Assembly: GCA_022825885.1 (NCBI GenBank)
Contig: JAJDVY010000016.1
Coordinates: 1-48,210, forward strand
Direction of reading: 5' to 3'
Source: Nitrospirales bacterium
GTDB lineage: Bacteria; Nitrospirota; Nitrospiria; Nitrospirales; UBA8639
Length of the DNA: 48,210 nucleotides
Positions 24,237 to 32,574 of this stretch are shown in pieces. The notes under the pieces are model-generated. The model had not been told where the DNA came from. It worked only from the letters and a program-made list of their open reading frames with translations, and ran no database searches. The translations under genes and the position numbers were made by a program. The first letter of the stretch is position 1; each line of letters starts with the position of its first letter.

Positions 24237-25579
24237 TTGAACGCTACACTTTGCCTCGCATGGGGGGCGTCTGGACTCCCAAGCGGAAGTATGAAACCTG
24301 GCTGGAAGTGGAACTGGCCGCCTGCGAAGCGCGTGAGGAAACGGGTGACGTTCCGCGAAGCACGGCCCGACGGGTCAAACGAAAAGTGACCCTGGACCCC
24401 GGCCGAATCGAAGAAATCGAACGGGTCACCAAACATGACATCATTGCGTTTTTGGAATCCGTTGCCGAACAGGCCGGCCCGCCGGCCCGTCATTTGCACG
24501 TGGGGCTGACGTCCTCCGACGTCCTCGATACCGGGCTGGCACTTCAACTGGTCGAGGCGGTGGGCATTATTCTGGAAGACTTGGACGCCTTGTTGCAGGT
24601 GTTGCAGGATCAGGCCTTCAGACATCGGAAGACGATGATGGTGGGACGGTCTCACGGCATTCACGGCGAGCCGATTTCCCTGGGCTTCAAGTTCGCCATC
24701 TGGTACGAGGAATTTAAGCGGCAACGCAAGCGGCTGGTTGTCGCCGGAGAGGGCATTGCCGTTGGGAAGCTGTCCGGGGCCATGGGCACCTTCGCCCACC
24801 TGCCGCCGCGCATCGAAAAAAACGTCTGTGCCATGTTGGGGTTGAAACCGGCTCCGGTTTCGAATCAAGTCGTGCAACGAGACCGGCACGCCGCGTTTGT
24901 GAGCACCTTGGCCCTTGTGGCTGCCAGCATCGAAAAAGTGGCGACGGAAATCCGCCATCTCCAACGAACCGAAGTCCTGGAAGCCGAGGAATATTTCAGT
25001 GCCGGCCAAAAAGGATCCTCCGCGATGCCGCATAAACGGAATCCGGTGGGATCCGAAAATCTCTGCGGTTTGGCCAGGGTCATTCGAGCCCATAGTCTCG
25101 CCGCGTTGGAAAACGTCGCGCTGTGGCACGAACGTGACATCAGTCATTCTTCAGTCGAGCGCATCATTCTTCCGGATAGCACGATCCTGATCGACTACAT
25201 GCTCGTCCGCTTGACCCAACTCCTCAAGAACCTGATGGTGTACCCGGAACGGATGTTGGAAAATTTAAACCGGACCGGCGGGTTGGTGCATTCTCAACGT
25301 TTGTTGTTGGCTTTGGTGGATCGGAAGGTTGAACGCAAGGCCGCCTATGAAGCGGTTCAACGCCTTGCCATGCAAGCTTGGGAAGGATGGGAGCCCTTTC
25401 ACGCCCTGGTCTCTCGGGATCAGTTCATTTCCAAAAAGTTGACACAAGCTGAAATCGAGTCCTGCTTCGATCCGGCATGGTACGTTCGTCACCTTGATGA
25501 AGTGTATCGTCGGGTCTTTGGCTCAAAAGCCGTCCCTTCGGAAACGAAGCGCGCGCGGAAAAACGGGATCCGGTCATGA
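24233..25579 (+). CDS. purB: Adenylosuccinate lyase
   Basis: 448 residues. It starts MIERYTLPRMGGVWTPKRKY, the standard PurB N-terminus, so the overlap with the antitoxin gene is genuine. Fumarase-superfamily landmarks are HVGLTSSDVLDTGLALQL, GRSHGIHGEPISLGFK with the catalytic His, and the signature GQKGSSAMPHKRNPVGSEN with the mobile-loop Ser. It splits SAICAR and adenylosuccinate, releasing fumarate, in purine synthesis. purS overlaps its end by four bases. Confidence 0.97.
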   Translation: MIERYTLPRMGGVWTPKRKYETWLEVELAACEAREETGDVPRSTARRVKRKVTLDPGRIEEIERVTKHDIIAFLESVAEQAGPPARHLHVGLTSSDVLDTGLALQLVEAVGIILEDLDALLQVLQDQAFRHRKTMMVGRSHGIHGEPISLGFKFAIWYEEFKRQRKRLVVAGEGIAVGKLSGAMGTFAHLPPRIEKNVCAMLGLKPAPVSNQVVQRDRHAAFVSTLALVAASIEKVATEIRHLQRTEVLEAEEYFSAGQKGSSAMPHKRNPVGSENLCGLARVIRAHSLAALENVALWHERDISHSSVERIILPDSTILIDYMLVRLTQLLKNLMVYPERMLENLNRTGGLVHSQRLLLALVDRKVERKAAYEAVQRLAMQAWEGWEPFHALVSRDQFISKKLTQAEIESCFDPAWYVRHLDEVYRRVFGSKAVPSETKRARKNGIRS

Positions 25580-25842
25580 TCAGGGCAACGATTCACGTCA
25601 CGTTGAAAGCGGGCATTCTGGACCCGCAGGGCCGAGCCATCCGGCAATCGTTGGAGACTCTGGGGTTTGCCGGCGTGAACGACGTTCGGGTCGGAAAGTT
25701 TCTGGAAATCGAATTGAATGAAGAAGACCCCGCCCAGGCAGAAGCACAACTCAAGGCCATGTGTGAAACGCTGCTCGCCAATACGGTCATTGAAGAATAT
25801 CGATACGAATTGAAGCCTCAACCCTCACGGCACTCTTCATGA
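25576..25842 (+). CDS. purS: FGAM synthetase subunit PurS
   Basis: 88 residues. [20 protein letters not shown] then [19 protein letters not shown] is the whole PurS fold. It joins PurQ and the small-type PurL to form the three-part formylglycinamidine ribonucleotide synthetase. It overlaps both purB and purQ by ATGA, indicating a coupled operon. Confidence 0.95.
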   Translation: MIRATIHVTLKAGILDPQGRAIRQSLETLGFAGVNDVRVGKFLEIELNEEDPAQAEAQLKAMCETLLANTVIEEYRYELKPQPSRHSS

Positions 25843-26558
25843 AATGGGGCGTGATCGTCTTTCCGGGGTCCAATTGTGACCGTGACTGTGCGCACGTTCT
25901 GACGGACGTCCTGGATCAGGACGTCCGTCTTGTCTGGCACGGCGACACCTCCCTGAATGGGCTGGATGCCGTTATCCTGCCGGGCGGCTTTGCATACGGG
26001 GATTACCTCCGCGCCGGAGCCGTCGCGCAACTGTCGCCCATCATGCACGCGGTCAAGGAATTTGCCCGGACGGGCAGGTTGGTCCTGGGAGTCTGCAATG
26101 GTTTTCAGATCCTGCTTGAAGCGGGATTATTGCCCGGTGCCATGCTGCCCAACGTCGGACTGTCCTTTATTTGCGAAGACGTCTGGGTGAGAGTGGAAAA
26201 TGCCGATACTCCGTTTACCCGGCACTACGAATCCGGGCAAGTCATGCGATTTCCCATTGCTCATGCCGAGGGCAACTACCATACCGATCCCGTGACCCTG
26301 GCCGCACTTCAGGCCAATGCGCAGATCATGTTCCGGTATTGCCGTGCCGACGGAACGGTCACTGAGCACTCGAATCCCAATGGGTCTCTCGATAATATCG
26401 CGGGATTACGTAATGCCGGAGGGAACGTGCTGGGCCTGATGCCGCATCCGGAACGTTGCGCCGAAGCCCTGTTGGACAACGAAGACGGGCAATTATTGTT
26501 TCGCTCCATGATCGACGTGGTTACGACCGGGTCGGATAAGAAACAGATGACGTCCTAG
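25839..26558 (+). CDS. purQ: FGAM synthetase glutaminase subunit PurQ
   Basis: 239 residues. A class I glutamine amidotransferase: [29 protein letters not shown], the nucleophile in [19 protein letters not shown], and the His-Glu pair in [14 protein letters not shown]. It feeds ammonia to PurL. purL would be expected next but is not in the window; a toxin-antitoxin pair follows instead after about 170 bases. Confidence 0.96.
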   Translation: MKWGVIVFPGSNCDRDCAHVLTDVLDQDVRLVWHGDTSLNGLDAVILPGGFAYGDYLRAGAVAQLSPIMHAVKEFARTGRLVLGVCNGFQILLEAGLLPGAMLPNVGLSFICEDVWVRVENADTPFTRHYESGQVMRFPIAHAEGNYHTDPVTLAALQANAQIMFRYCRADGTVTEHSNPNGSLDNIAGLRNAGGNVLGLMPHPERCAEALLDNEDGQLLFRSMIDVVTTGSDKKQMTS

Positions 26559-26727
26559 CCCGCATCCCATAGGCTCTTCCTTTACTCACTTCTGCAGTTC
26601 TTGACCCGCCATGGCCTCGACCGCCAATCTCCGGGACCATTCCTCCTACAACACCAACCCGAGTGCCAAAGGTGGTGGCCCCATACAATAGCTTGAAAAG
26701 TCACCGTAATTATGGGAATATGGGAAA

Positions 26728-26979
26728 GTGAAAACGACTATCGAACTACCTGATATCACGTTTCGGCGCGCCAAAATTCTTGCTGCCAGCCGTGGCATGA
26801 CCTTGAAGCGGTTCTTCACTGAAGCGCTTGAGGAACAACTCCGTCGCTGTTCCGGCAACACCGAAGCGCCTTGGATGGCCGGGTTCGGCGCGCTTTCTGA
26901 CCTCTCGGATGAAAACCGTCTTGTCTTGTCTGCCATTGACCAGGAATTCGAGACCCTATCCCCTGAAGACATCGCATGA
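26728..26979 (+). CDS. VapB-like antitoxin
   Basis: 83 residues from a GTG at 26728. KTTIELPDITFRRAKILAASRGMTLKRFF resembles a ribbon-helix-helix DNA-binding start, and the acidic tail (DENRLVLSAIDQEFETLSPED) should wrap the toxin. The stop overlaps the PIN toxin ATG. A TTGAAA lies 37 bases upstream, but the matching -10 is weak. Confidence 0.82.
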   Translation: MKTTIELPDITFRRAKILAASRGMTLKRFFTEALEEQLRRCSGNTEAPWMAGFGALSDLSDENRLVLSAIDQEFETLSPEDIA

Positions 26980-27353
26980 TCCTGGACACCAATGCCTTAT
27001 CCGCGTGGGTGGAAGGGCTTGCGGCAGTCGAAGCTGCCTTTCGGTCCGCCGACCGGCTTGTCGTGCCGAGCGTTGTTCTCGGTGAGTATTATTTTGGTAT
27101 TCGCCAATCACGGCGTCGCAGCCGCTACGAGGAATGGCTGGTCCGCTATTTGCCGTTAGCTGAAATCGCCGCTGTGACCTCGGCCACGGCAGACGCCTAC
27201 GCCGATATCCGCCTGGAATTGAAACAACTGGGCAATCCCATCCCCTCAAATGACACCTGGATTGCGGCACTCGCCCGGCAACACGGGCTTCCGGTGTTGA
27301 GCAACGACAGGCATTTCGACGTGGTGGCTGGGATTCGGCGGATCGCTTTCTGA
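26976..27353 (+). CDS. PIN-domain toxin VapC-like
   Basis: 125 residues with the four acidic PIN residues D4 (ILDTN), E37 (VVLGEYYFG), D93 (SNDTWIAALA) and D111 (LSNDRHF). It is an intact ribonuclease toxin of the VapC family, coupled to the antitoxin by an ATGA overlap. It sits directly downstream of purQ, where purL is often found. Confidence 0.92.
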   Translation: MILDTNALSAWVEGLAAVEAAFRSADRLVVPSVVLGEYYFGIRQSRRRSRYEEWLVRYLPLAEIAAVTSATADAYADIRLELKQLGNPIPSNDTWIAALARQHGLPVLSNDRHFDVVAGIRRIAF

Positions 27354-27377
27354 ATCAGGCGCCGTCTTGGAGAACCT

Positions 27378-27962
27378 TCAGGGCAGAGGATCAGGAATCA
27401 GTATGGCCAGGGCTTGAACAAGCTCTCGGGCTTTTTTTACGCCGCGCGTGGTGAGTCGATAGCGGCTGCCTTTCCCGACTCCGGACCGCAAAACCAGCCG
27501 GGCTTCCAGATAAGGGGCCATGATCCTGTCCATGCGGAATTGGCTGAAGCCCGCGGCGCTCAGTGCTTTGTTCAAAGCCAGTGCCGGGACTTCACCTGAC
27601 CCTCGAAGTTCACGATAGCCCAGTAACAGCAGGAGCACTGTATCGGCCATTCTCATGGGGCCATCAGGGAGAACTGTGCTTTTTACCCGTTGGGTTCGGT
27701 CATCCCACACTAATAACTGCTGAAACGACTCGGTCCTGGCATTTCGTTGACCACCTGTCTTCTCGCCGGAGAGGGGAGCGGTGGGTGACTCAGGTGCTCT
27801 TGAAGACTCAAAGCTGTCCCTTGATTCCGGCAGAACCGATTTTCCCGATCCGTCACCAAGGAGTCGTCTGAACGCCTCATACTGTTCACGCACGAAATCT
27901 CGTGAGCCTTCGGCCTCAAGCTCGTAATCAGAGGCCTTTATGCGCAATCTCAAATTATGCAC
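27378..27962 (-). CDS. Unknown protein with possible winged-helix C-terminus
   Basis: 194 residues from a GTG at 27962 (VHNLRLRIKASDYELEAEGS). The frame runs on to an ATG at 28055, but that lies upstream of the best promoter, so the shorter form is preferred. The N-terminal domain (DYELEAEGSRDFVREQYEAFRRLL) is followed by a serine/proline-rich linker and a helical C-terminal part with GFSQFRMDRIMAPYLEARLV, then GKGSRYRLTTRGVKKARELV, which looks like a winged-helix hairpin. A DNA-binding or adaptor role is possible; no family is recognised. Repeated TGTCA words in its promoter hint at self-control. Confidence 0.65.
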   Translation of the reverse strand: MHNLRLRIKASDYELEAEGSRDFVREQYEAFRRLLGDGSGKSVLPESRDSFESSRAPESPTAPLSGEKTGGQRNARTESFQQLLVWDDRTQRVKSTVLPDGPMRMADTVLLLLLGYRELRGSGEVPALALNKALSAAGFSQFRMDRIMAPYLEARLVLRSGVGKGSRYRLTTRGVKKARELVQALAILIPDPLP

Positions 27963-28003
27963 GGCACTGCCTGAGGTTGACTTTAAATTAACGTGAGGTC
28001 CAT

Positions 28004-28033
28004 AAAATATGACACAAAATATAATAATGTCAA
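28004..28033 (-). promoter_or_regulatory. Promoter with repeated TGTCA/TGACA words
   Basis: On the minus strand, TTGACA (28033-28028), an 18-base spacer and TATTTT (28009-28004). Between about 28011 and 28056 there are AATGTCAAT, TATGTCATA, TTTGACATT and TGTGTCATA, four related words spaced roughly 10-18 bases apart. They may be operator half-sites for the adjacent gene product. Confidence 0.6.
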
Positions 28034-28174
28034 ATATATGACATAAAATTGACATTATTTTTTGTCCACAGGTAATTCGAGCGGGGAACTCGATTTCTTT
28101 GTGCGATCAGATTGGTTTCAAAGCAAGGATCTTGCTTGGTGTTGAGTAAGAGGCATACGTGCGGGAAGGGAATA

Positions 28175-28250
28175 TGGTGCCGAGGGGCAGAATCGAACTG
28201 CCGACACCAGCCTTTTCAGGGCTGTGCTCTGCCAACTGAGCTACCTCGGC
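28175..28250 (-). tRNA. tRNA-Phe (anticodon GAA)
   Basis: 76 bases including an encoded CCA. Acceptor GCCGAGG pairs with CCTCGGC. The D arm is GCTC/GAGC, and the anticodon stem CAGCC/GGCTG encloses loop CTGAAAA with anticodon GAA. The T arm GGCAG/CTGCC has loop TTCGATT. All stems pair fully. It is transcribed opposite to proA; 28251-28400 shows no gene. Confidence 0.97.
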
Positions 28251-28434
28251 ACAAGGATGACCGTGAGAAGATGGCGGAGCTGCATGCGTATTGAAGCAAC
28301 AGCGGCAACATGTGTAACAGGATTGAATGGGGAAAATCAAGGAAATGGCCGGTGGAGGGAGACGCGTCATCCTGCATGCGTCTGAAGTTCCTGAAACTTT
28401 ATTCATTTTTGACGGTTCCAGGTTGTACTTGATC

Positions 28435-28464
28435 TTGACCTGATTTATGGGGGCTGGGTATTCT
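28435..28464 (+). promoter_or_regulatory. Promoter of proA
   Basis: TTGACC (28435-28440), an 18-base spacer and TATTCT (28459-28464). The expected transcript start is about 50 bases before the proA ATG. GGAGA precedes that ATG. Confidence 0.6.
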
Positions 28465-28522
28465 CGCTCCGTGAGCAGGCAATCACGTCACTCGTCAGAT
28501 TATTATCTCAAGGCTGGAGAAT

Positions 28523-29881
28523 ATGAGCGCGGAAGACATTCAAGAAAAGTCAGACGTTGAACAGATAGATGAATCGCCCGAAAAGGTCGAGGTTCCTCCG
28601 GAAGATGTCGTCGAGGATGAGGTTGTCGATACCCCGACCTACCTTCGCACGCTTTTGGAAGGCGCGCGCGCGGCCGCTCCTCCGTTGAGTCGTCTGGCGG
28701 CGTCCGTCAAGAATGAGGCGCTCGTCGCGATGGCCGAGGGACTGGAGGAAGCCACCGATTTGCTTCTGGAAGACAATGAAAAAGACCTTGACGCTTTTGA
28801 TGCGAACAATGGGCGTGAAGCGATGGCCGACCGGCTCCGGCTGACGCCCGAGCGCATTCGTGACATGGCCGACGGGCTCCGGCAGATTGCCAGGTTGCGC
28901 GATCCCGTCGGTCAATCGTCAGGCATGCAGGAACGGCCCAATGGTATGAAAGTGGGACGGGTTCGCGTGCCCATCGGGGTCATTGGGATTATTTACGAGT
29001 CCCGCCCGAACGTCACGGCCGATGCCGCGGCGTTATGTCTCAAGTCAGGCAACGTCTGCGTGCTGCGAGGAGGCTCGGAAGCTATTCACTCCAATATGGC
29101 CATCACCCGCGTGTTGTCCGAAGCGGGGCAGAAGGCCGGAATCCCCGACGGGGCCATTTCCCTAGTCGAACGCACTGAACGGGAAGCCGTCCTGGAATTG
29201 CTGAAACAGGACCGTTTTATCGACCTGATTATTCCACGTGGCGGGGAGTCGTTGATGAAACTCGTCACGGAACATTCGACCATCCCGGTCATTAAGCATG
29301 ATAAAGGGGTCTGCCATACCTATATCGATGCCGATGCCGATCTTGAGATGGCCGAGGCCATCAGTGTGAATGCCAAAGTCCAACGGCCTTCCACGTGTAA
29401 CGCCATGGAGACGCTGCTGGTCCATCAGGGCATCGCCAGAACGTTCTTGCCAAAGCTGGGCAAGACCTTGCTCGAGGGCAACGTGGAAATACGCGGCTGT
29501 GAAAAAACCCGCCAATACATTCCGGATGCTGAAAGCGCGACGGAAGACGATTATGGACAGGAATTTCTGTCGCTGACGCTGGCGGTCAAAGTGGTCAAGG
29601 ATATGGATGAGGCCATGAAGCATATCCAGACGTATGGGTCCCGGCATACCGAAGTCATCGTGACCAAGGACTACGGTCGTGCCTTGAGGTTTTTGCAGGA
29701 AGTCGATGCCGGTGCGGTGATGGTTAATGCCTCTTCACGCCTCAATGACGGCTACCAATTCGGCCTGGGTGCGGAAATCGGCATCAGCACGACGCGGATT
29801 CATGCTCGAGGCCCCATGGGGCTGGAAGATCTGACCTGTTGCAAATACGTGGTGTATGGCTCAGGGCAGCTTCGAGAATAA
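28523..29881 (+). CDS. proA: Gamma-glutamyl phosphate reductase
   Basis: 452 residues, about 35 more than usual. The extra part is a very acidic N-terminal leader (EDIQEKSDVEQIDESPEKVE ... VVEDEVVDT) with no known role. The core is standard: VGRVRVPIGVIGIIYESRPNV, the GGSEAIHSN cofactor loop, and the catalytic Cys in QRPSTCNAMETLLVH. DGYQFGLGAEIGISTTRIHARGP closes the protein. It converts gamma-glutamyl phosphate to the semialdehyde in proline synthesis, using NADPH. No proB is adjacent. It ends three bases before the stop of the convergent protease gene. Confidence 0.95.
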   Translation: MSAEDIQEKSDVEQIDESPEKVEVPPEDVVEDEVVDTPTYLRTLLEGARAAAPPLSRLAASVKNEALVAMAEGLEEATDLLLEDNEKDLDAFDANNGREAMADRLRLTPERIRDMADGLRQIARLRDPVGQSSGMQERPNGMKVGRVRVPIGVIGIIYESRPNVTADAAALCLKSGNVCVLRGGSEAIHSNMAITRVLSEAGQKAGIPDGAISLVERTEREAVLELLKQDRFIDLIIPRGGESLMKLVTEHSTIPVIKHDKGVCHTYIDADADLEMAEAISVNAKVQRPSTCNAMETLLVHQGIARTFLPKLGKTLLEGNVEIRGCEKTRQYIPDAESATEDDYGQEFLSLTLAVKVVKDMDEAMKHIQTYGSRHTEVIVTKDYGRALRFLQEVDAGAVMVNASSRLNDGYQFGLGAEIGISTTRIHARGPMGLEDLTCCKYVVYGSGQLRE

Positions 29882-29884
29882 AAC

Positions 29885-32383
29885 CTAGAATTCAAATTGC
29901 CAACAGGCCAGCAAACTCAATGCAGGTTTTGCGCGTGCCTGATGCCCGGGGTTATGTATCCAGGTGGCATCAACACGCAGTTCGTTAGTCTTGTCGAACA
30001 AGTGATAGATTTGGGCTGAAACATCGATTTGCCGTCCGGATGGTATAAGATTGGCCGACACCTGCTGACGCAGGACGGCTCCAGCCCTGGTACGGCCGAT
30101 GGGAACGAACAAGGCCGCGCGGCCTCCCTCCACTCTCAGAGGCTGCGAGAGAGAAAGCCGTATCAAGCTATTCTTGCCGAGCCCGCGTGTGGCATTGAAG
30201 GCAAACGCGCTGGTCACCAAAGAGGACAGACGGTTCATGATCCCGCTGTGAAGCCGGGGGCGTGCCGTGCCGATTTCGGCATCAGCAACAAGTTGCCACC
30301 GTCCGATCTCGAATCCCGTTTCAATCCCAGTCATTACGGCATCAGCCGACAGTCGTCCAAAAGCCCCGGTTGCCGTTGTGCCCAGGAGCGTCTCTTGCTC
30401 TGCAAGCCAACCTGCGCGGAAGCTGACTGGAACGTTCAAAGGCCGCCACGATAGCGCAAGTCCCGAGGTCGGGGATCTTCCCGTAAATTCCGATGCGGTA
30501 AACGCCGTGACTGCCATGCCGTTGGCCCCGGTCAACGTCAGCGTGGTGGCGTTGTTTGCCAATGCAAAATGTCCACCCAAAGCACCGGCGGGCCTTTCCC
30601 TGAATCCGAATCGTAGCGTGGCATACCCCAGGTCCTGTTCGACCGAACCGCCGGCTTGGTCAGGCCTGAACGTCGTCAACCGTCCGGCGGTGTGCCGTGT
30701 GACCGTGTTTTGCGCCGTCAACTCGCGAAGCCGTATCAAGGAAGACGATCCTCCCGTCACACCGGTGAAATTGGAAAGTTTGAACCAGAACGGTGCCCCC
30801 AGATCGTCGAACGCAACGATTTCCTGACTTGCCAGCGAACGTCCCAATCCGTCGCCGAAGGCTCCGCCGAGCCTGAGACTTGTCGTGCGCAAATCAGCGC
30901 CGGCGCCATCGACCGTAGGGCCAAGAGAAACCGTGGTGTGACCTATGGGCGAGGTTGCAGAACCAAGGTCCATCATGCCTTGACCGTAGATTGCCGTATT
31001 GGCGTATTGGCCTCCTTTGTTGGCGGTGGCAAAAAGGCGACTTACGAGGGCTGTGTTGGAGAGTTGGTCACGAAACTGCTGCTTCATCAGCGCGAGCCCG
31101 CCGGAAACCATCGGTGCGGCCAGGGACGTGCCGCTGCTTGTGCCGATTCCCCGTTTACCAGGAGTCCCCTCTATGGGGCCGAAATAGGCCACCTTCACGT
31201 CAACACCGGGGGCCGCGATACACCAATCTTTGGCAGCCCCACAGCGGTTGGAAAAATCAGCGATCGTGCCATTTTCGTCTACGGCCACCGCGGCAATGGA
31301 ATGTCCCTGCAATTCCGTAATCCGCGCGGCCAGTCCGGCGAATATTCCCACCGAGCTTGCATCAAGAGACCCGGCCGGGTTTCCATCGCTGTCGGTTCGA
31401 TTGTTCCCGTCACAATTATCACTTCCTGGCGTACAAGCCCGGCCATGGTCATTGCCGGCGGCCCAGACAAGAATGATTTTCTCTGAAGTGCCCGCCTGCG
31501 CCAACGCATCGATTGTTTGTCCAAAACTGTTCCGGATCGCTTGTGTGTCGTAGTTTTCGATGAGTCCTGAAGTGGCGAAGCTCAAATTCAGGATATCCAT
31601 ATCCTGTGCAAGGACCGTGTTGAACATTTGTGCATAGTCCGCATCAATTTGGCTCAGGCTGTTTAACGATCTTGGAATATACACGCGGTTTCGTGGTGGC
31701 GGAGACCCGAGAGGAATCGCAAACATTTTCAAGTCGGCACCCCAAGCAATACCTTGGAATCCAAGCCCACGATTAGCTGGTTGGAGATGAGTCTGATCTG
31801 CGCCAACGACGCTGGCAACGGCTGTGCCGTGAGAAGAACGGCCGCCAAGCTCATCAGTTGCACCGGGAAGGAAGGTTTCCGAGATTGTCGAGCCTCCGAA
31901 CAAAGGATGGTCCTCCTCAATACCTGTATCAATGAACCCGACGGTCACACCTTGGCCCGGTACCACGTCTGATCCTTTTAATAGTTCAAGATGGGCGTAG
32001 GCCTCGTCTGCGTTAATGGCCTCCAGGCCCCATTGATTGGAAAAATCATTTGAATCGCGATAGCGTTCCGCAATTTTTCCATGTTCCTCGTTGTATGCTG
32101 AGGATGAAATGCATCCAAAGCCGGCAGATTCTATACATTCCGGCTTAGGAGGAGGCTGAACGGATGGCGGAGTTTCATCGGACGGTGGAGTCTGACCTGA
32201 TGGTGGAGTTGAACTGGGGTCAAGGCCGCCGCTTCCACCGCCTCCACATGATGAAAGAAACAGGCCGATCAGGAGACACAAACCTGCAATGTGCAGCCGC
32301 CGCAGGTTACGGTCCGAACGACAGGCAGAATCTGATGCACATTGATTCCGATGAAGCGGGCGGTGTCCGCCGCTTGTTCTCAT
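29885..32383 (-). CDS. Subtilase autotransporter lipoprotein (NalP/SphB1-like)
   Basis: 832 residues from the ATG at 32383. A long basic leader precedes a lipoprotein signal (GLCLLIGLFLSSC), with lipid attachment predicted at the Cys, followed by glycines and a proline/serine linker. The S8 peptidase domain shows all three catalytic motifs: FIDTGIEEDHPLFGG (Asp), SSHGTAVASVVGAD (His) and GTSSGTSLAAPMVSGG (Ser). After a linker, the last 280 or so residues form a beta-barrel rich in alternating strands ending in WQFEF, as in type Va autotransporters. It probably sits in the outer membrane and matures itself or other surface proteins. A GAACACGTGTTC palindrome lies immediately before the start codon. 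Confidence 0.9.
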   Translation of the reverse strand: MRTSGGHRPLHRNQCASDSACRSDRNLRRLHIAGLCLLIGLFLSSCGGGGSGGLDPSSTPPSGQTPPSDETPPSVQPPPKPECIESAGFGCISSSAYNEEHGKIAERYRDSNDFSNQWGLEAINADEAYAHLELLKGSDVVPGQGVTVGFIDTGIEEDHPLFGGSTISETFLPGATDELGGRSSHGTAVASVVGADQTHLQPANRGLGFQGIAWGADLKMFAIPLGSPPPRNRVYIPRSLNSLSQIDADYAQMFNTVLAQDMDILNLSFATSGLIENYDTQAIRNSFGQTIDALAQAGTSEKIILVWAAGNDHGRACTPGSDNCDGNNRTDSDGNPAGSLDASSVGIFAGLAARITELQGHSIAAVAVDENGTIADFSNRCGAAKDWCIAAPGVDVKVAYFGPIEGTPGKRGIGTSSGTSLAAPMVSGGLALMKQQFRDQLSNTALVSRLFATANKGGQYANTAIYGQGMMDLGSATSPIGHTTVSLGPTVDGAGADLRTTSLRLGGAFGDGLGRSLASQEIVAFDDLGAPFWFKLSNFTGVTGGSSSLIRLRELTAQNTVTRHTAGRLTTFRPDQAGGSVEQDLGYATLRFGFRERPAGALGGHFALANNATTLTLTGANGMAVTAFTASEFTGRSPTSGLALSWRPLNVPVSFRAGWLAEQETLLGTTATGAFGRLSADAVMTGIETGFEIGRWQLVADAEIGTARPRLHSGIMNRLSSLVTSAFAFNATRGLGKNSLIRLSLSQPLRVEGGRAALFVPIGRTRAGAVLRQQVSANLIPSGRQIDVSAQIYHLFDKTNELRVDATWIHNPGHQARAKPALSLLACWQFEF

Positions 32384-32540
32384 GAACACGTGTTCTCGCA
32401 ACGAATTTTAATGGTTTTCAATGATACTTTTTCAGCGTCTCAAAAACGATATCGGACGTTATTCTGCAGGCGGCATAGGAGTTTACTCTAAAAACTATCA
32501 TTCGGTTCGTCAATCATAAACGGGATTTTTGAAGACGAAT

Positions 32541-32561
32541 ACGGAAAGCATCGCTTTCCGT
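32541..32561. promoter_or_regulatory. Hairpin upstream of the 610-aa gene
   Basis: ACGGAAAGC, ATC, GCTTTCCGT: perfect 9-bp arms with a 3-base loop, 13 bases before the first ATG of the next gene. It could be an operator or an mRNA structure at the ribosome entry site. The rest of 32384-32540 has no gene and should contain divergent promoters. Confidence 0.4.
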
Positions 32562-32574
32562 TGCCATCTTCGCT

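Noticed and set aside
24101-25147. 348-codon minus-strand frame opposite purB
   Set aside because: Shadow of purB codon bias; also crosses the antitoxin gene.
29885-31553. Plus-strand frames opposite the autotransporter (up to 276 codons)
   Set aside because: Antisense to a gene with complete catalytic motifs; no independent support.
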